Below, piece by piece: positions 6,496 to 12,595 of a stretch of 30,748 bases of DNA. The position numbers and the translations under genes were made by a program. The stretch's first letter is position 1. Each line of letters opens with the position of its first letter. Source of the DNA: a virus; IMG/VR virus record IMGVR_UViG_3300010354_000365, positions 1 through 30,748 of that record, one strand, 5' to 3'. The notes under the pieces were generated by a model. That model saw nothing but the letters and a program-made list of their open reading frames with translations. It made no database searches and was not told where the DNA came from.

Positions 6496-7557
6496 CTACA
6501 AGTTGGTGATGATGTCTACAAGTCGATCACACCCATGCTGTATATCTCTTACAGAGATAGCTTCCCTGTTGAAGGCCCCCTCCTCAGCTCGGATTTGTGG
6601 GTTGCGTAGTTCTTCGATATGTCTAATCCATTTGATTGGCTTCTTGGCGATGCGCCCAACACCCAACGTGAAGTACAAGTCCAGGTACGAGTCGAGATTC
6701 TGGGCGATAAACGGAATGCCACTGGCAGAGTATTCCAATCCCTTGATATCGGACTTGGCCCGATTGAAAGGGATATTGGTCAAAGGAACTATACCAATGT
6801 CCATGGTCAGCAGCTTTGGGTAATGCTCAGCGGTACACACCGGAGCGGTTTCTACCTCGCTGTCTTTCATTCCAAGTTTGCTAGCAAAGCTTGGCGCGTT
6901 AACGATATGACCACCGTGGTAAAGCTTGATTTTTCCATCGTGAACCATTGGCGGAAGAATCCCGTTCATAGTCTCAATGTCCTTACTGCGGTGGAGAGTG
7001 CTCCCTACCCATCCAACTACTGGTACGTCGGAATCCGTGTGCTCTTTAACGGTGAACCTAGACAAGTCGATGGTGTTAAGAGAGACCTCTGTACGAGTGT
7101 TAAGCATGTCGTCCATACGCATAGCGAGATACGGGGTGCTACAGATCAACAAGTCTGACTTAGCAAGTGTGGCCTTGTAGTGGTTGATGTTTTCTAAGAG
7201 GTTGTTCTTAGGATTGTTTACGTGATAAGCGTAGTTATCTGTAGATAATCCCCAGTACCAGTCATCAACATCGTTAATGATCTTTTGACCGTACGCCTTG
7301 GCCGCGACAATATTGTCTGCAATACCTTTGTGCATTAGCCGTTGCATCAGCACGACATCAGGGTCGTACATCTCCCCGGTGTGGTCTTGGATTGAAAAGT
7401 GGGTCCTATTCCAAACGAGAACACCCACTGCGGTAGCCATTGGCAGCCTAGTTACGAATTGACCGAGGCGAGCCCATCCGGACCCTCCCCAATGCTCCTT
7501 ACCGTCAGGAGCCTTGCTCGGGGGCATCCAGTCCCCTGACGCGATTCCTAGTAGCAC
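6496..7557 (-). CDS. GT-B fold glycosyltransferase (GT4-like)
   Basis: 353 residues. GTG start at 7557 is supported by GGAGGT five bases upstream, and it gives an N-terminus GGSGWARLGQ at 24-33 typical of these enzymes. Other blocks are a DVDDWYW motif (96-102), VGWVGSTLH (181-189) at the start of the second Rossmann-like domain, DIGIVPL (253-259), and the sugar-nucleotide-binding region around KGLEYSASGIPFIA (272-285). It transfers a sugar from a nucleotide donor; acceptor unknown. In phages such enzymes modify DNA bases, virion proteins or host surface glycans. Being in one operon with a cytidine deaminase-like enzyme makes DNA decoration worth testing, but that is inference. Confidence 0.85.
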   Translation of the reverse strand: MLLGIASGDWMPPSKAPDGKEHWGGSGWARLGQFVTRLPMATAVGVLVWNRTHFSIQDHTGEMYDPDVVLMQRLMHKGIADNIVAAKAYGQKIINDVDDWYWGLSTDNYAYHVNNPKNNLLENINHYKATLAKSDLLICSTPYLAMRMDDMLNTRTEVSLNTIDLSRFTVKEHTDSDVPVVGWVGSTLHRSKDIETMNGILPPMVHDGKIKLYHGGHIVNAPSFASKLGMKDSEVETAPVCTAEHYPKLLTMDIGIVPLTNIPFNRAKSDIKGLEYSASGIPFIAQNLDSYLDLYFTLGVGRIAKKPIKWIRHIEELRNPQIRAEEGAFNREAISVRDIQHGCDRLVDIITNL

Positions 7558-7711
7558 CCTTTACCTCCGATACGAACGTCATGACATTGATCTTTCTGTT
7601 ACCCACCCCACAGCGATGAAGTGGAGGCTGTGTCATAGACACATACACCTCCACTTCACCACTGCACTTAGGACACTGGTAGCGCCCAGGCGGGTAGGAC
7701 TCTTTGGTCAC
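7505..7711 (-). CDS. Small zinc-ribbon-like protein
   Basis: 68 residues; GTG start overlaps the HTH stop codon (GTGA). Residues 11-35 contain YQCPKCSGEVEVYVSM...HRCG: a CxxC pair and one later Cys, a layout resembling half of a small zinc ribbon. The 3' end overlaps the glycosyltransferase start by about 50 bases and carries its ribosome-binding site. Function unknown. Confidence 0.65.
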   Translation of the reverse strand: MTKESYPPGRYQCPKCSGEVEVYVSMTQPPLHRCGVGNRKINVMTFVSEVKGATRNRVRGLDAPEQGS

Positions 7712-7914
7712 GACGTGGCTTCGGCCTTAGGACGACGACGGGTCCAGGTCTTGGCGAACTCACGGATCTGGTCGAGGTCCCACAAGGGGGTCGCAGCGAG
7801 AGTAAGTACGGGCTGGGGGAAATCCTTGCGCTTACGAAGCGCGTGGATCTGCTGCTTTGGGCAACCAAGCAGGTTGGCTACCTCAGCTGTTCCTCCGATA
7901 TTTGTGATGTCCAT
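7708..7914 (-). CDS. AlpA/MerR-like helix-turn-helix DNA-binding protein
   Basis: 68 residues; ATG preceded by AAGGAG. The fold pattern is that of excisionase/AlpA-type winged HTH: GTAEVANLLGCPKQQIHALR (8-27), then a wing ending in PLWDLDQIREFAKTW (43-57), then a basic tail TRRRPK. These proteins bind short DNA sites as transcription regulators or recombination directionality factors. No integrase is in the window, so a regulator is more likely. As first gene of a leftward operon behind a promoter that overlaps two dyads, autoregulation is a natural guess. Confidence 0.8.
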   Translation of the reverse strand: MDITNIGGTAEVANLLGCPKQQIHALRKRKDFPQPVLTLAATPLWDLDQIREFAKTWTRRRPKAEATS

Positions 7915-7939
7915 GTTGGTCTCCTTATGTTGTACACAT

Positions 7940-7982
7940 TACGTGTGGCTATATGTTACACGTACCGTCCGGGTTGCGCAAC
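7940..7982 (-). promoter_or_regulatory. Sigma70-like promoter with overlapping dyads, driving 7914-5639
   Basis: On the - strand TTGCGC (7981-7976) and TAACAT (7958-7953) are separated by exactly 17 bases and lie about 40 bases before the HTH start. The -35 is inside a 10-bp perfect palindrome GTTGCGCAAC (7973-7982). The -10 lies beside and partly inside an inverted repeat TACGTGT/ACACGTA (7940-7946 and 7958-7964, 11-base spacer). This is the arrangement of a repressible promoter; the adjacent HTH protein is the first candidate to bind it. Confidence 0.55.
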
Positions 7983-7984
7983 TA

Positions 7985-8503
7985 CTACTTACACTTTCTT
8001 GTCCAGGGAATAAAACCACACCCTTTATGGGCGTCAAACCAAATGTACATCTCCCACGCCCATGCAAAGTTGTAGTAGGGGTCTTTGACGTACTCCCAGC
8101 TTCCGTACTTGTCCTCAATTTCGTTGTGCCAAACCTGATTGATCTGCAGGGGTCCGTAATCGTGCCCGTTGAAGTTCTTGTGGCCGGGAATGATGTTCAA
8201 GCATCGAGACTCTGACCACGCTTCATCCAAAACGTCTACCAATAGCTCTTGGGGCCAACCAGCAGCAACTGCAATTGGTGCAAGTTCTTCACACTTGCTT
8301 CCTAGAGGAACCAAGGTAGTGGTGGTAGTGGGTGCAGAGGTTGTGCTTGTTGTGGAAGTAGTTGAAGTGCTTGTGGTTACTGGTGGTTCGGTAGTTGCTG
8401 TAGTTGTAGGTAACTGTGTTGTGTGGATGGCTTTTTGTGTGCTCACTTGTCCGCTGCACCCGACTAGTACGACGGCTGCAATCGTTAGGGTAAGTTTACG
8501 CAA
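7985..8503 (-). CDS. Lipoprotein with lysozyme/transglycosylase-like domain
   Basis: 172 residues. TTG start, with AAGGAG seven bases upstream. Residues 1-16 form a lipoprotein signal peptide (MRKL, hydrophobic core, lipobox LVGC with C16), followed by a Thr/Ser-rich linker (about 28-64) like cell-wall-spanning linkers. The C-terminal 100 residues resemble soluble lytic transglycosylase/lysozyme domains: ESRC with candidate catalytic E98, then YGPLQINQVW (116-125). Four cysteines (C71, C101, C162, C171) could make two disulfides. It should be exported, lipid-anchored and act on peptidoglycan outside the membrane. Unlike a normal endolysin it is isolated from any holin gene. Tandem terminators separate it from the WhiB gene upstream; its own promoter was not found. 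Confidence 0.75.
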   Translation of the reverse strand: MRKLTLTIAAVVLVGCSGQVSTQKAIHTTQLPTTTATTEPPVTTSTSTTSTTSTTSAPTTTTTLVPLGSKCEELAPIAVAAGWPQELLVDVLDEAWSESRCLNIIPGHKNFNGHDYGPLQINQVWHNEIEDKYGSWEYVKDPYYNFAWAWEMYIWFDAHKGCGFIPWTRKCK

Positions 8504-8530
8504 TAGTCTTCTCCTTGATAGGGGATAAGG

Positions 8531-8557
8531 AAAAGCCCTACTCGTAGGGGTAGGGCT
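8531..8557 (-). terminator. Rho-independent terminator T2 with alternative pairing arm
   Basis: Leftward transcription makes an 8-bp stem AGCCCTAC/GTAGGGCT (8534-8541 with 8550-8557, 8-base loop) followed by TTTT (8534-8531) and TTCCTTATCC-like sequence. A third copy of the arm (8558-8564, GCCCTAC on the + strand) can pair with 8550-8556 instead, which would break the terminator stem. It closes the unit ending with the WhiB gene at 8601. Confidence 0.6.
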
Positions 8558-8585
8558 GCCCTACAAGTTTACCACTGTGTTACGA

Positions 8586-8631
8586 AAAAGTCCTACCGAG
8601 TCAGCCAAGAAGGTCAAAGAGCAGGACTTTT
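8586..8631 (-). terminator. Candidate terminator T1 at the end of the WhiB gene
   Basis: AAAAGTCCT (8586-8594) and AGGACTTTT (8623-8631) are perfect inverted repeats around a 28-base loop that contains the WhiB stop codon. In the leftward transcript the stem is A-rich on its 5' side and runs into TTTTT on its 3' side, as in intrinsic terminators, although the loop is long. With T2 it forms a tandem pair. Confidence 0.45.
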
Positions 8632-8966
8632 ACGTCAAAAGTAGTCCTCTGCAGTGGCAACTTGTCTAGATCGACTGGTGTTGGTTTGGGCGGTCGCTTA
8701 CATTGGTCACAGTCGCACCCGCGCCTGTAGGATTCTGTTGTGCCATGCACTAACTTGGCTGTGCCCTTGCGTTCTTGTGGAGTTAACCCACCCCACATCC
8801 CCCATACTTCATCTGCTCCGTATGACAGACACCTTCTCCATACGGGGCATGAGTTACAAACTAGTTTACCTATGGCGTAGTAGTCACTAGGGGACGACGC
8901 ATCCAGTGGTGGGTACCACAAATCGTGGTGTTTACCACGGCAGGGAGCGTCCTCAAGCCAGTCCAT
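8601..8966 (-). CDS. WhiB-family iron-sulfur regulator with extra CxC/CxxC tail
   Basis: 121 residues. Cluster ligands C9, C37, C40 and C46 (CxxC-x5-C), then WGMWGGLTPQER (55-66), the canonical WhiB turn and basic motif. The tail carries HGTTESYRRGCDCDQCK (74-90), a short Cys module also found fused to other actinophage proteins and perhaps a second metal site. Expected to bind a 4Fe-4S cluster and the host principal sigma factor. ATG three bases after the stop of the upstream gene with no good Shine-Dalgarno, so coupled translation is likely. It differs clearly from the WhiB at 6009-6482 and is not a recent duplicate. Confidence 0.92.
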   Translation of the reverse strand: MDWLEDAPCRGKHHDLWYPPLDASSPSDYYAIGKLVCNSCPVWRRCLSYGADEVWGMWGGLTPQERKGTAKLVHGTTESYRRGCDCDQCKRPPKPTPVDLDKLPLQRTTFDVKVLLFDLLG

Positions 8967-8969
8967 CTA

Positions 8970-9287
8970 TCAGTAACGCCAACCACTGGTCTCTCGTCGA
9001 AACAGGCAAACAGCAATTACGGCGTACGTAGCAATATCAAGAAGGCTGTCTTCGATACCCTCGTTCTGAAGAGTAGAGCCCTTGGATGCCGACTGTAACC
9101 GGACGACCTTATCATTAGCCCGCATCATTGCACCGACCCATGGACTAATGCCCCAATCTTTTGAGGCACTAACATTTGCAAAGAAATCCTCGTCAGTACC
9201 GTAGTCAGCACCTTTACGGCGGTGCATGGCAAGTACCTCTTCGATAACTGCTTCAAATTCAGGATCACCGTGGATATCAGGCATCAT
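8970..9287 (-). CDS. DUF1599/MazG-like nucleotide pyrophosphohydrolase-type protein
   Basis: Taken as 105 residues from the ATG at 9287, with GGAAAG five bases upstream; the next codon is also ATG. A longer open frame to 9410 exists but overlaps the upstream gene heavily and looks non-coding. Blocks EEVLAMHRRKGADYG (16-30), RANDKVVRLQS (56-66) and EDSLLDIATYAVIA (79-92) match the DUF1599 group, all-helical proteins related to MazG, which hydrolyse nucleoside triphosphates using acidic residues on the helices. Phages use such enzymes to reshape nucleotide pools or lower host alarmone. Substrate not predictable. Confidence 0.7.
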   Translation of the reverse strand: MMPDIHGDPEFEAVIEEVLAMHRRKGADYGTDEDFFANVSASKDWGISPWVGAMMRANDKVVRLQSASKGSTLQNEGIEDSLLDIATYAVIAVCLFRRETSGWRY

Positions 9288-9495
9288 CTTCGCTTTCCAA
9301 GAAAATATCAAGGACTCGGGTAACAACAGCAGGACCGGAGGCCAACAGGAAAAAGAAGGCAAATGTTTGGAAAACCGGCCATCCACTTCCCTTTTCGGCA
9401 ATAAGGTCAAACAAGGTAGCTACTACGGCAATCAAAACAGCCGCAGCTGCGTATCGTCGTGTTCTATACGGCTCGGTATCGCGCATTGTTCGCAT
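9277..9495 (-). CDS. Small two-helix membrane protein
   Basis: 72 residues; ATG preceded by GGAGG seven bases upstream. Basic N-terminus (MRTMRDTEPYRTRR), hydrophobic segment about 15-33, short polar turn with EKGSG, second hydrophobic segment about 40-60, acidic tail. Predicted hairpin in the inner membrane with both ends probably in the cytoplasm. Size and topology fit a holin, or an exclusion or sensor protein; it is not next to an endolysin, so holin is only one option. It overlaps the coiled-coil gene at 9432-9611 by 64 bases in another frame. Confidence 0.65.
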   Translation of the reverse strand: MRTMRDTEPYRTRRYAAAAVLIAVVATLFDLIAEKGSGWPVFQTFAFFFLLASGPAVVTRVLDIFLESEDDA

Positions 9496-9611
9496 TTGTT
9501 ATCCTCCATTTTGTGTAGTTTTGCTTCCAATGTTTTAATTTTCTTTTGTAGAGAGTCAATCTCATGATTAAGAACGTTAATCATGGCTTGTTTAGAAGCG
9601 TCAAAGTCCAT
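9432..9611 (-). CDS. 59-residue coiled-coil protein
   Basis: Short gene found by reading the gap. The ATG overlaps the preceding stop codon (TAATG at 9613-9609), the same coupling used throughout this genome. Residues 11-35 show a clean heptad: I11, L14, I18, L21, I25, L28, L32, M35, so a dimeric or trimeric coiled coil is expected. The tail has one CxxC (C40, C43). Its 3' end overlaps the membrane protein gene by 64 bases and contains that gene's GGAGG site, so the two are probably made together. Confidence 0.65.
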   Translation of the reverse strand: MDFDASKQAMINVLNHEIDSLQKKIKTLEAKLHKMEDNKCEQCAIPSRIEHDDTQLRLF

Positions 9612-9946
9612 TAGATGTCTACACTAGGGTCTTTGACAAAGCGGTAGTCTGGCACTACCTGATTAATGTAGGTCCTAAACGCGTCAGTTACCCACGAATT
9701 AGCGGCTTCGCGGTAAAAGGCGTCAACTACATCTTCAGGTAGTTCTACTTCTTCTCCATTTATGATCACAATGATGGATGACCTGAGGCGGTAATGATTT
9801 GCCTCGTCGGCCAAATGGGTGATAATAGTAGAGGCTTCCGCCAACGTAGCCGTTATGTCCACGATGGAAACCCCAACAGTGTTACTTTGTAGATCTTCAG
9901 CCAAGTTTTTAATTCGTCTGGCGAATCCGTAGTAGTCCGTGTTCAT
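9611..9946 (-). CDS. Hypothetical helical protein
   Basis: 111 residues; AAGGAG upstream of the ATG. Predicted helical at the N-terminus (YYGFARRIKNLAEDLQ and ITATLAEASTIITHL), with a central strand-like SSIIVIINGEEVELP and a helical C-terminal half. No Cys, no membrane segment, no recognised motif. Its stop codon overlaps the start of the coiled-coil gene. Confidence 0.65.
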   Translation of the reverse strand: MNTDYYGFARRIKNLAEDLQSNTVGVSIVDITATLAEASTIITHLADEANHYRLRSSIIVIINGEEVELPEDVVDAFYREAANSWVTDAFRTYINQVVPDYRFVKDPSVDI

Positions 9947-9980
9947 GCTTTCTCCTTTTTGGTAATCCTATAATCAACTA

Positions 9981-11414
9981 TTACTGCTCGTCAATGTTTA
10001 TTACATCAGCAATAAACTGGTCGGTCATAGACCGGTCCAACCCACCGCCAGGTAGTTGGCGAGAGACTTCTCCGGCCTTGGCCCCAAATAACCTAGACAA
10101 GACACCAGCGTTACCTCGGGCCTCCACCTCCATACGGATGACGTCTCGGCTATCTGAGATGTTCTTAAATTTGTCAACTAGAGAGAACAGCCTGTCCATC
10201 TCTGACGACAGGGCAGGGTCAAGACCCTGACCTTCTAGCTCTTCGGCAAATCTGGCAAACAAAACGCGGCTAGCTTGCATCTCGATCATGGCCTGAAGGA
10301 CTGCTTGTAGTTGGTCCTTGGTGCGTATCTCTACAGGCAGCTTGAAGCCACAATCAGAATGTTCGCGGAATGCAGGACAACGAGCAGCCAGGTAGCAACT
10401 ATCACACTGTCGAAGTGGGTTCGATTGATACCGTATTACAGGGGTCTCTTCAGGGCTTATTTCTATGTATTCTCCCTGATCAGAGTCGGTTTGTGTGCCC
10501 ATGGACAAGATGCTTTCTATGCCCATAACCGGTAGCAATACACGATCACTGTCGTGCCGCTTCTCGAGTTGCCCGGTAGCAATAGTTGACGGCTTGGATG
10601 CTGCTTTAGTAGAGGTAGGTGTTTCATGGGGTATATCAACTATCTCCCCACTTTCGCTGTTTACGAACTCCTCTTCGTCACCGATCTCTTGGGGGTCATA
10701 GGCCCCAAAAGACTTGGTCTCCCACGCCATCCATGAACGGATGGCCAGAGTACCTAATGCACTCACGTCGTCTTCCATAACGGCCTCATAGTCAACCCCC
10801 AGACGGAGAATATCTGGGCGGTGCTTCTTACGTGACGACTCTTTTTGCTGGGCTGGGTACCGTCGTAAGCCGTGCCCATCCCACACCTGGGTCTCCCCGT
10901 ATCGGATAGTCGATGTCCACGAACCGACAACCACAGCATCCCAGGGGAGGGCTTCAATGATGTCTGGCTTACTCGTGAGGCCAATGAGGCTGGCGTTCCA
11001 CCTCTGTGATAGCGACCTAATTCTGGGTGTTGTTTTAGATGTGACAGCCTTGTCAGAAATGGCGGCTCGACCGTACCTCTGGCATAGCCACGCTAAGCGT
11101 TCCAGATCATCGTTGTCTGACCATAGGGGGATGTACTTATCCCCCATCCAGTCACCGTCATACCCGGGGCGTCCTACAACGTAGGTCAGGTCGTCGATGT
11201 GCTGGCGCACAAAGTCGGTGTAGCGGGTTTCGTCCTCATCATTTTCAGATGTGTACAAAAGAACCTCAGCGTTATTGAACACCGTGGGGATGTGGAACTC
11301 TTTGATCTTGGGGATTGGTAGGTGGGTAAGGTTGACAGCCATATGCTTTACGTTGTTAGCGATAAGCATGTTTCGGTGGGCGCCCTTTTCAGCACCGCCT
11401 AGGAATACTCTCAC
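9981..11414 (-). CDS. Large protein with possible TGT/DpdA-like TIM-barrel domain and C-terminal Cys cluster
   Basis: 477 residues; GTG start overlaps the upstream stop (GTGA). Residues 1-235 look like alternating strands and helices of a TIM barrel, with KYIPLWSDNDDLERLAWL (93-110), SLIGLTSKPDIIEALPWD (142-159) and VVGSWTSTIRYG (162-173). The last blocks resemble DpdA/tRNA-guanine transglycosylase-like phage proteins, in which a SVDSxSW-type motif carries an Asp; here that position appears to be V162. Residues 240-330 are a polar linker. C337, C340, C346 and C355 could bind an Fe-S cluster or zinc, followed by a long helical region. Family call tentative; if right, the base-exchange activity may be lost. 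Confidence 0.5.
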   Translation of the reverse strand: MRVFLGGAEKGAHRNMLIANNVKHMAVNLTHLPIPKIKEFHIPTVFNNAEVLLYTSENDEDETRYTDFVRQHIDDLTYVVGRPGYDGDWMGDKYIPLWSDNDDLERLAWLCQRYGRAAISDKAVTSKTTPRIRSLSQRWNASLIGLTSKPDIIEALPWDAVVVGSWTSTIRYGETQVWDGHGLRRYPAQQKESSRKKHRPDILRLGVDYEAVMEDDVSALGTLAIRSWMAWETKSFGAYDPQEIGDEEEFVNSESGEIVDIPHETPTSTKAASKPSTIATGQLEKRHDSDRVLLPVMGIESILSMGTQTDSDQGEYIEISPEETPVIRYQSNPLRQCDSCYLAARCPAFREHSDCGFKLPVEIRTKDQLQAVLQAMIEMQASRVLFARFAEELEGQGLDPALSSEMDRLFSLVDKFKNISDSRDVIRMEVEARGNAGVLSRLFGAKAGEVSRQLPGGGLDRSMTDQFIADVINIDEQ

Positions 11415-11884
11415 TCGTCCCTCCAGGTCCGTTCAGCGGCTTTAAGGGCCTGGGTATCCATTTCATCAACTAGGTTTACCCATTCTTTAATCTTCCTACC
11501 CGTGTCCCATTCGGGGCGCACAATGTAGGGGGCAGCAACTACAAGGGTGGGTACCCCCAACTTCAAGGTTTCGGCGCACACCCGTGGGTCGTTATCTACG
11601 TACCATTCAATACGACCAGCTGCTGAGCCCAACCGGTGGATTGTTTCTGCTTTCAAAACAGGGTCGACGTGGTCAATGAAGTCGATCATTGACGCTTTGA
11701 ACTGCTCTCGTTTGAGCCAGTCCGTAAACAACGCCCTGTCATACTGTTCATTACAGACGAGTAGGATCCGTCCCATGTACTTGTCGAACATGGCTCCCCA
11801 AATGGCTCTACCATTTGTATCAGGTTGCCTAGTGACTAGCGAGTCCGCAGGGCGGGCCAGCACGTCAAAGTTAAATACGATCAC
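11411..11884 (-). CDS. HAD-like hydrolase-type protein (tentative)
   Basis: 157 residues; GTG start overlaps the stop of the gene before it (GTGA). The protein begins with a buried strand ending in Asp (MIVFNFDVLARP, D7) and later has WYVDNDPRVCAETLKLGVPT (94-113) followed by a Pro/Trp-containing segment. This resembles the first and last motifs of HAD-superfamily phosphatases, where two Asp-containing strands flank the Mg site; the second Asp of motif I is missing (D-V-L). It may be a nucleotidase or a fold relative without activity. A similar C-terminal pattern occurs in the partial gene at 30302-30742. Confidence 0.5.
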   Translation of the reverse strand: MIVFNFDVLARPADSLVTRQPDTNGRAIWGAMFDKYMGRILLVCNEQYDRALFTDWLKREQFKASMIDFIDHVDPVLKAETIHRLGSAAGRIEWYVDNDPRVCAETLKLGVPTLVVAAPYIVRPEWDTGRKIKEWVNLVDEMDTQALKAAERTWRDE

Positions 11885-12339
11885 CCGTCATACATCCCTT
11901 TAGCCTTACGGGCCTGATGTACTACAAAGGCAGATGCTGGGCAGTAATGGCAAAGGTACTGCTGGCTCTCTTTGGGTACCCCAAATGTGCGCCCAATAGA
12001 CTTTGATGGGTCTTCGTAGTCGGGGCACATTCCGGAAGGGCGGTTGTGCCTGTTAAAGCACCGTAGTGCGTCTACCTTGAGGTCATCACGGAGCTCTCGT
12101 ACTTCCCACTCGTTCTTTAGGAGTTCCTTTTGAACAGAGGTTTCATCTCCAAGCTTCTCCCAAGTCTCCTCGTCGACACGGAAGATCAAAGACATGTGAG
12201 CGTCAGGGTTAGGGTCCTTAGCCTGACCGAGGTGCCTCTTGACGAGCTCCTGAAGCTCCATGTCATAGTCGGGCTGACCTTCGTAGTCACGCATTTTGTA
12301 CATTGTGCCGCACGAGCGGCAGGCCAATAGCCTCGGCAT
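11881..12339 (-). CDS. Hypothetical multi-cysteine (zinc-binding) protein
   Basis: 152 residues; ATG with AGGAG six bases upstream. Three Cys groups are visible: CRSC at residues 7-10, RCFNRHNRPSGMC in the middle, and LCHYC near the C-terminus, enough for at least one zinc or Fe-S site. The centre is helical and acidic. No family recognised. First of three start/stop-overlapping genes (12339-9981), implying coordinated production with the HAD-like and TGT-like proteins. Its ribosome site lies inside the palindrome TCCTAATTAGGA (12347-12358). Confidence 0.65.
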   Translation of the reverse strand: MPRLLACRSCGTMYKMRDYEGQPDYDMELQELVKRHLGQAKDPNPDAHMSLIFRVDEETWEKLGDETSVQKELLKNEWEVRELRDDLKVDALRCFNRHNRPSGMCPDYEDPSKSIGRTFGVPKESQQYLCHYCPASAFVVHQARKAKGMYDG

Positions 12340-12361
12340 GTTGTGCTCCTAATTAGGAATT

Positions 12362-12595
12362 TCAGTCCTCAGCGTAGCCGCTTTCATACTCATGGTCAAG
12401 GACCTTTGGTGTTACACCCTGCAAAAAGTCAGTTACGTTGTACTGGGCCTGTAGCTGGCCGGAGCGAACCATGACGTTAGGATCCTTATCTAGCTCACCG
12501 CCACGACCTGGGGTGAGGCTCTTGAGGCGCCCATCATTGAGTCCGGAGTGTAGATCGTTATTCATTGAGCGTGAATTGTTAACGGCCATAATCAT
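12362..12595 (-). CDS. Small hypothetical protein of the disordered-protein block
   Basis: 77 residues; ATG overlaps the upstream stop (ATGA at 12595). A second ATG two codons later is also possible. Rich in Asn, Gly, Asp and Ser with few hydrophobic residues except a short C-terminal part (QYNVTDFLQGVTPKVLD). No recognised motif. Last gene of a nine-gene run of low-complexity proteins, so perhaps a virion-associated component; that is inference from context. Confidence 0.65.
   Translation of the reverse strand: MIMAVNNSRSMNNDLHSGLNDGRLKSLTPGRGGELDKDPNVMVRSGQLQAQYNVTDFLQGVTPKVLDHEYESGYAED

Noticed and set aside
8310-8430. Repeat array in the lipoprotein gene as a possible CRISPR or microsatellite
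   Set aside because: It is low-complexity coding for the Thr/Ser linker; there are no equal spacers. No CRISPR array was seen anywhere in the window.
8970-9410. Long form of the DUF1599-like gene starting at 9410
   Set aside because: The extra 41 residues do not resemble the family and overlap the membrane protein gene almost fully; ATG at 9287 has a ribosome site.
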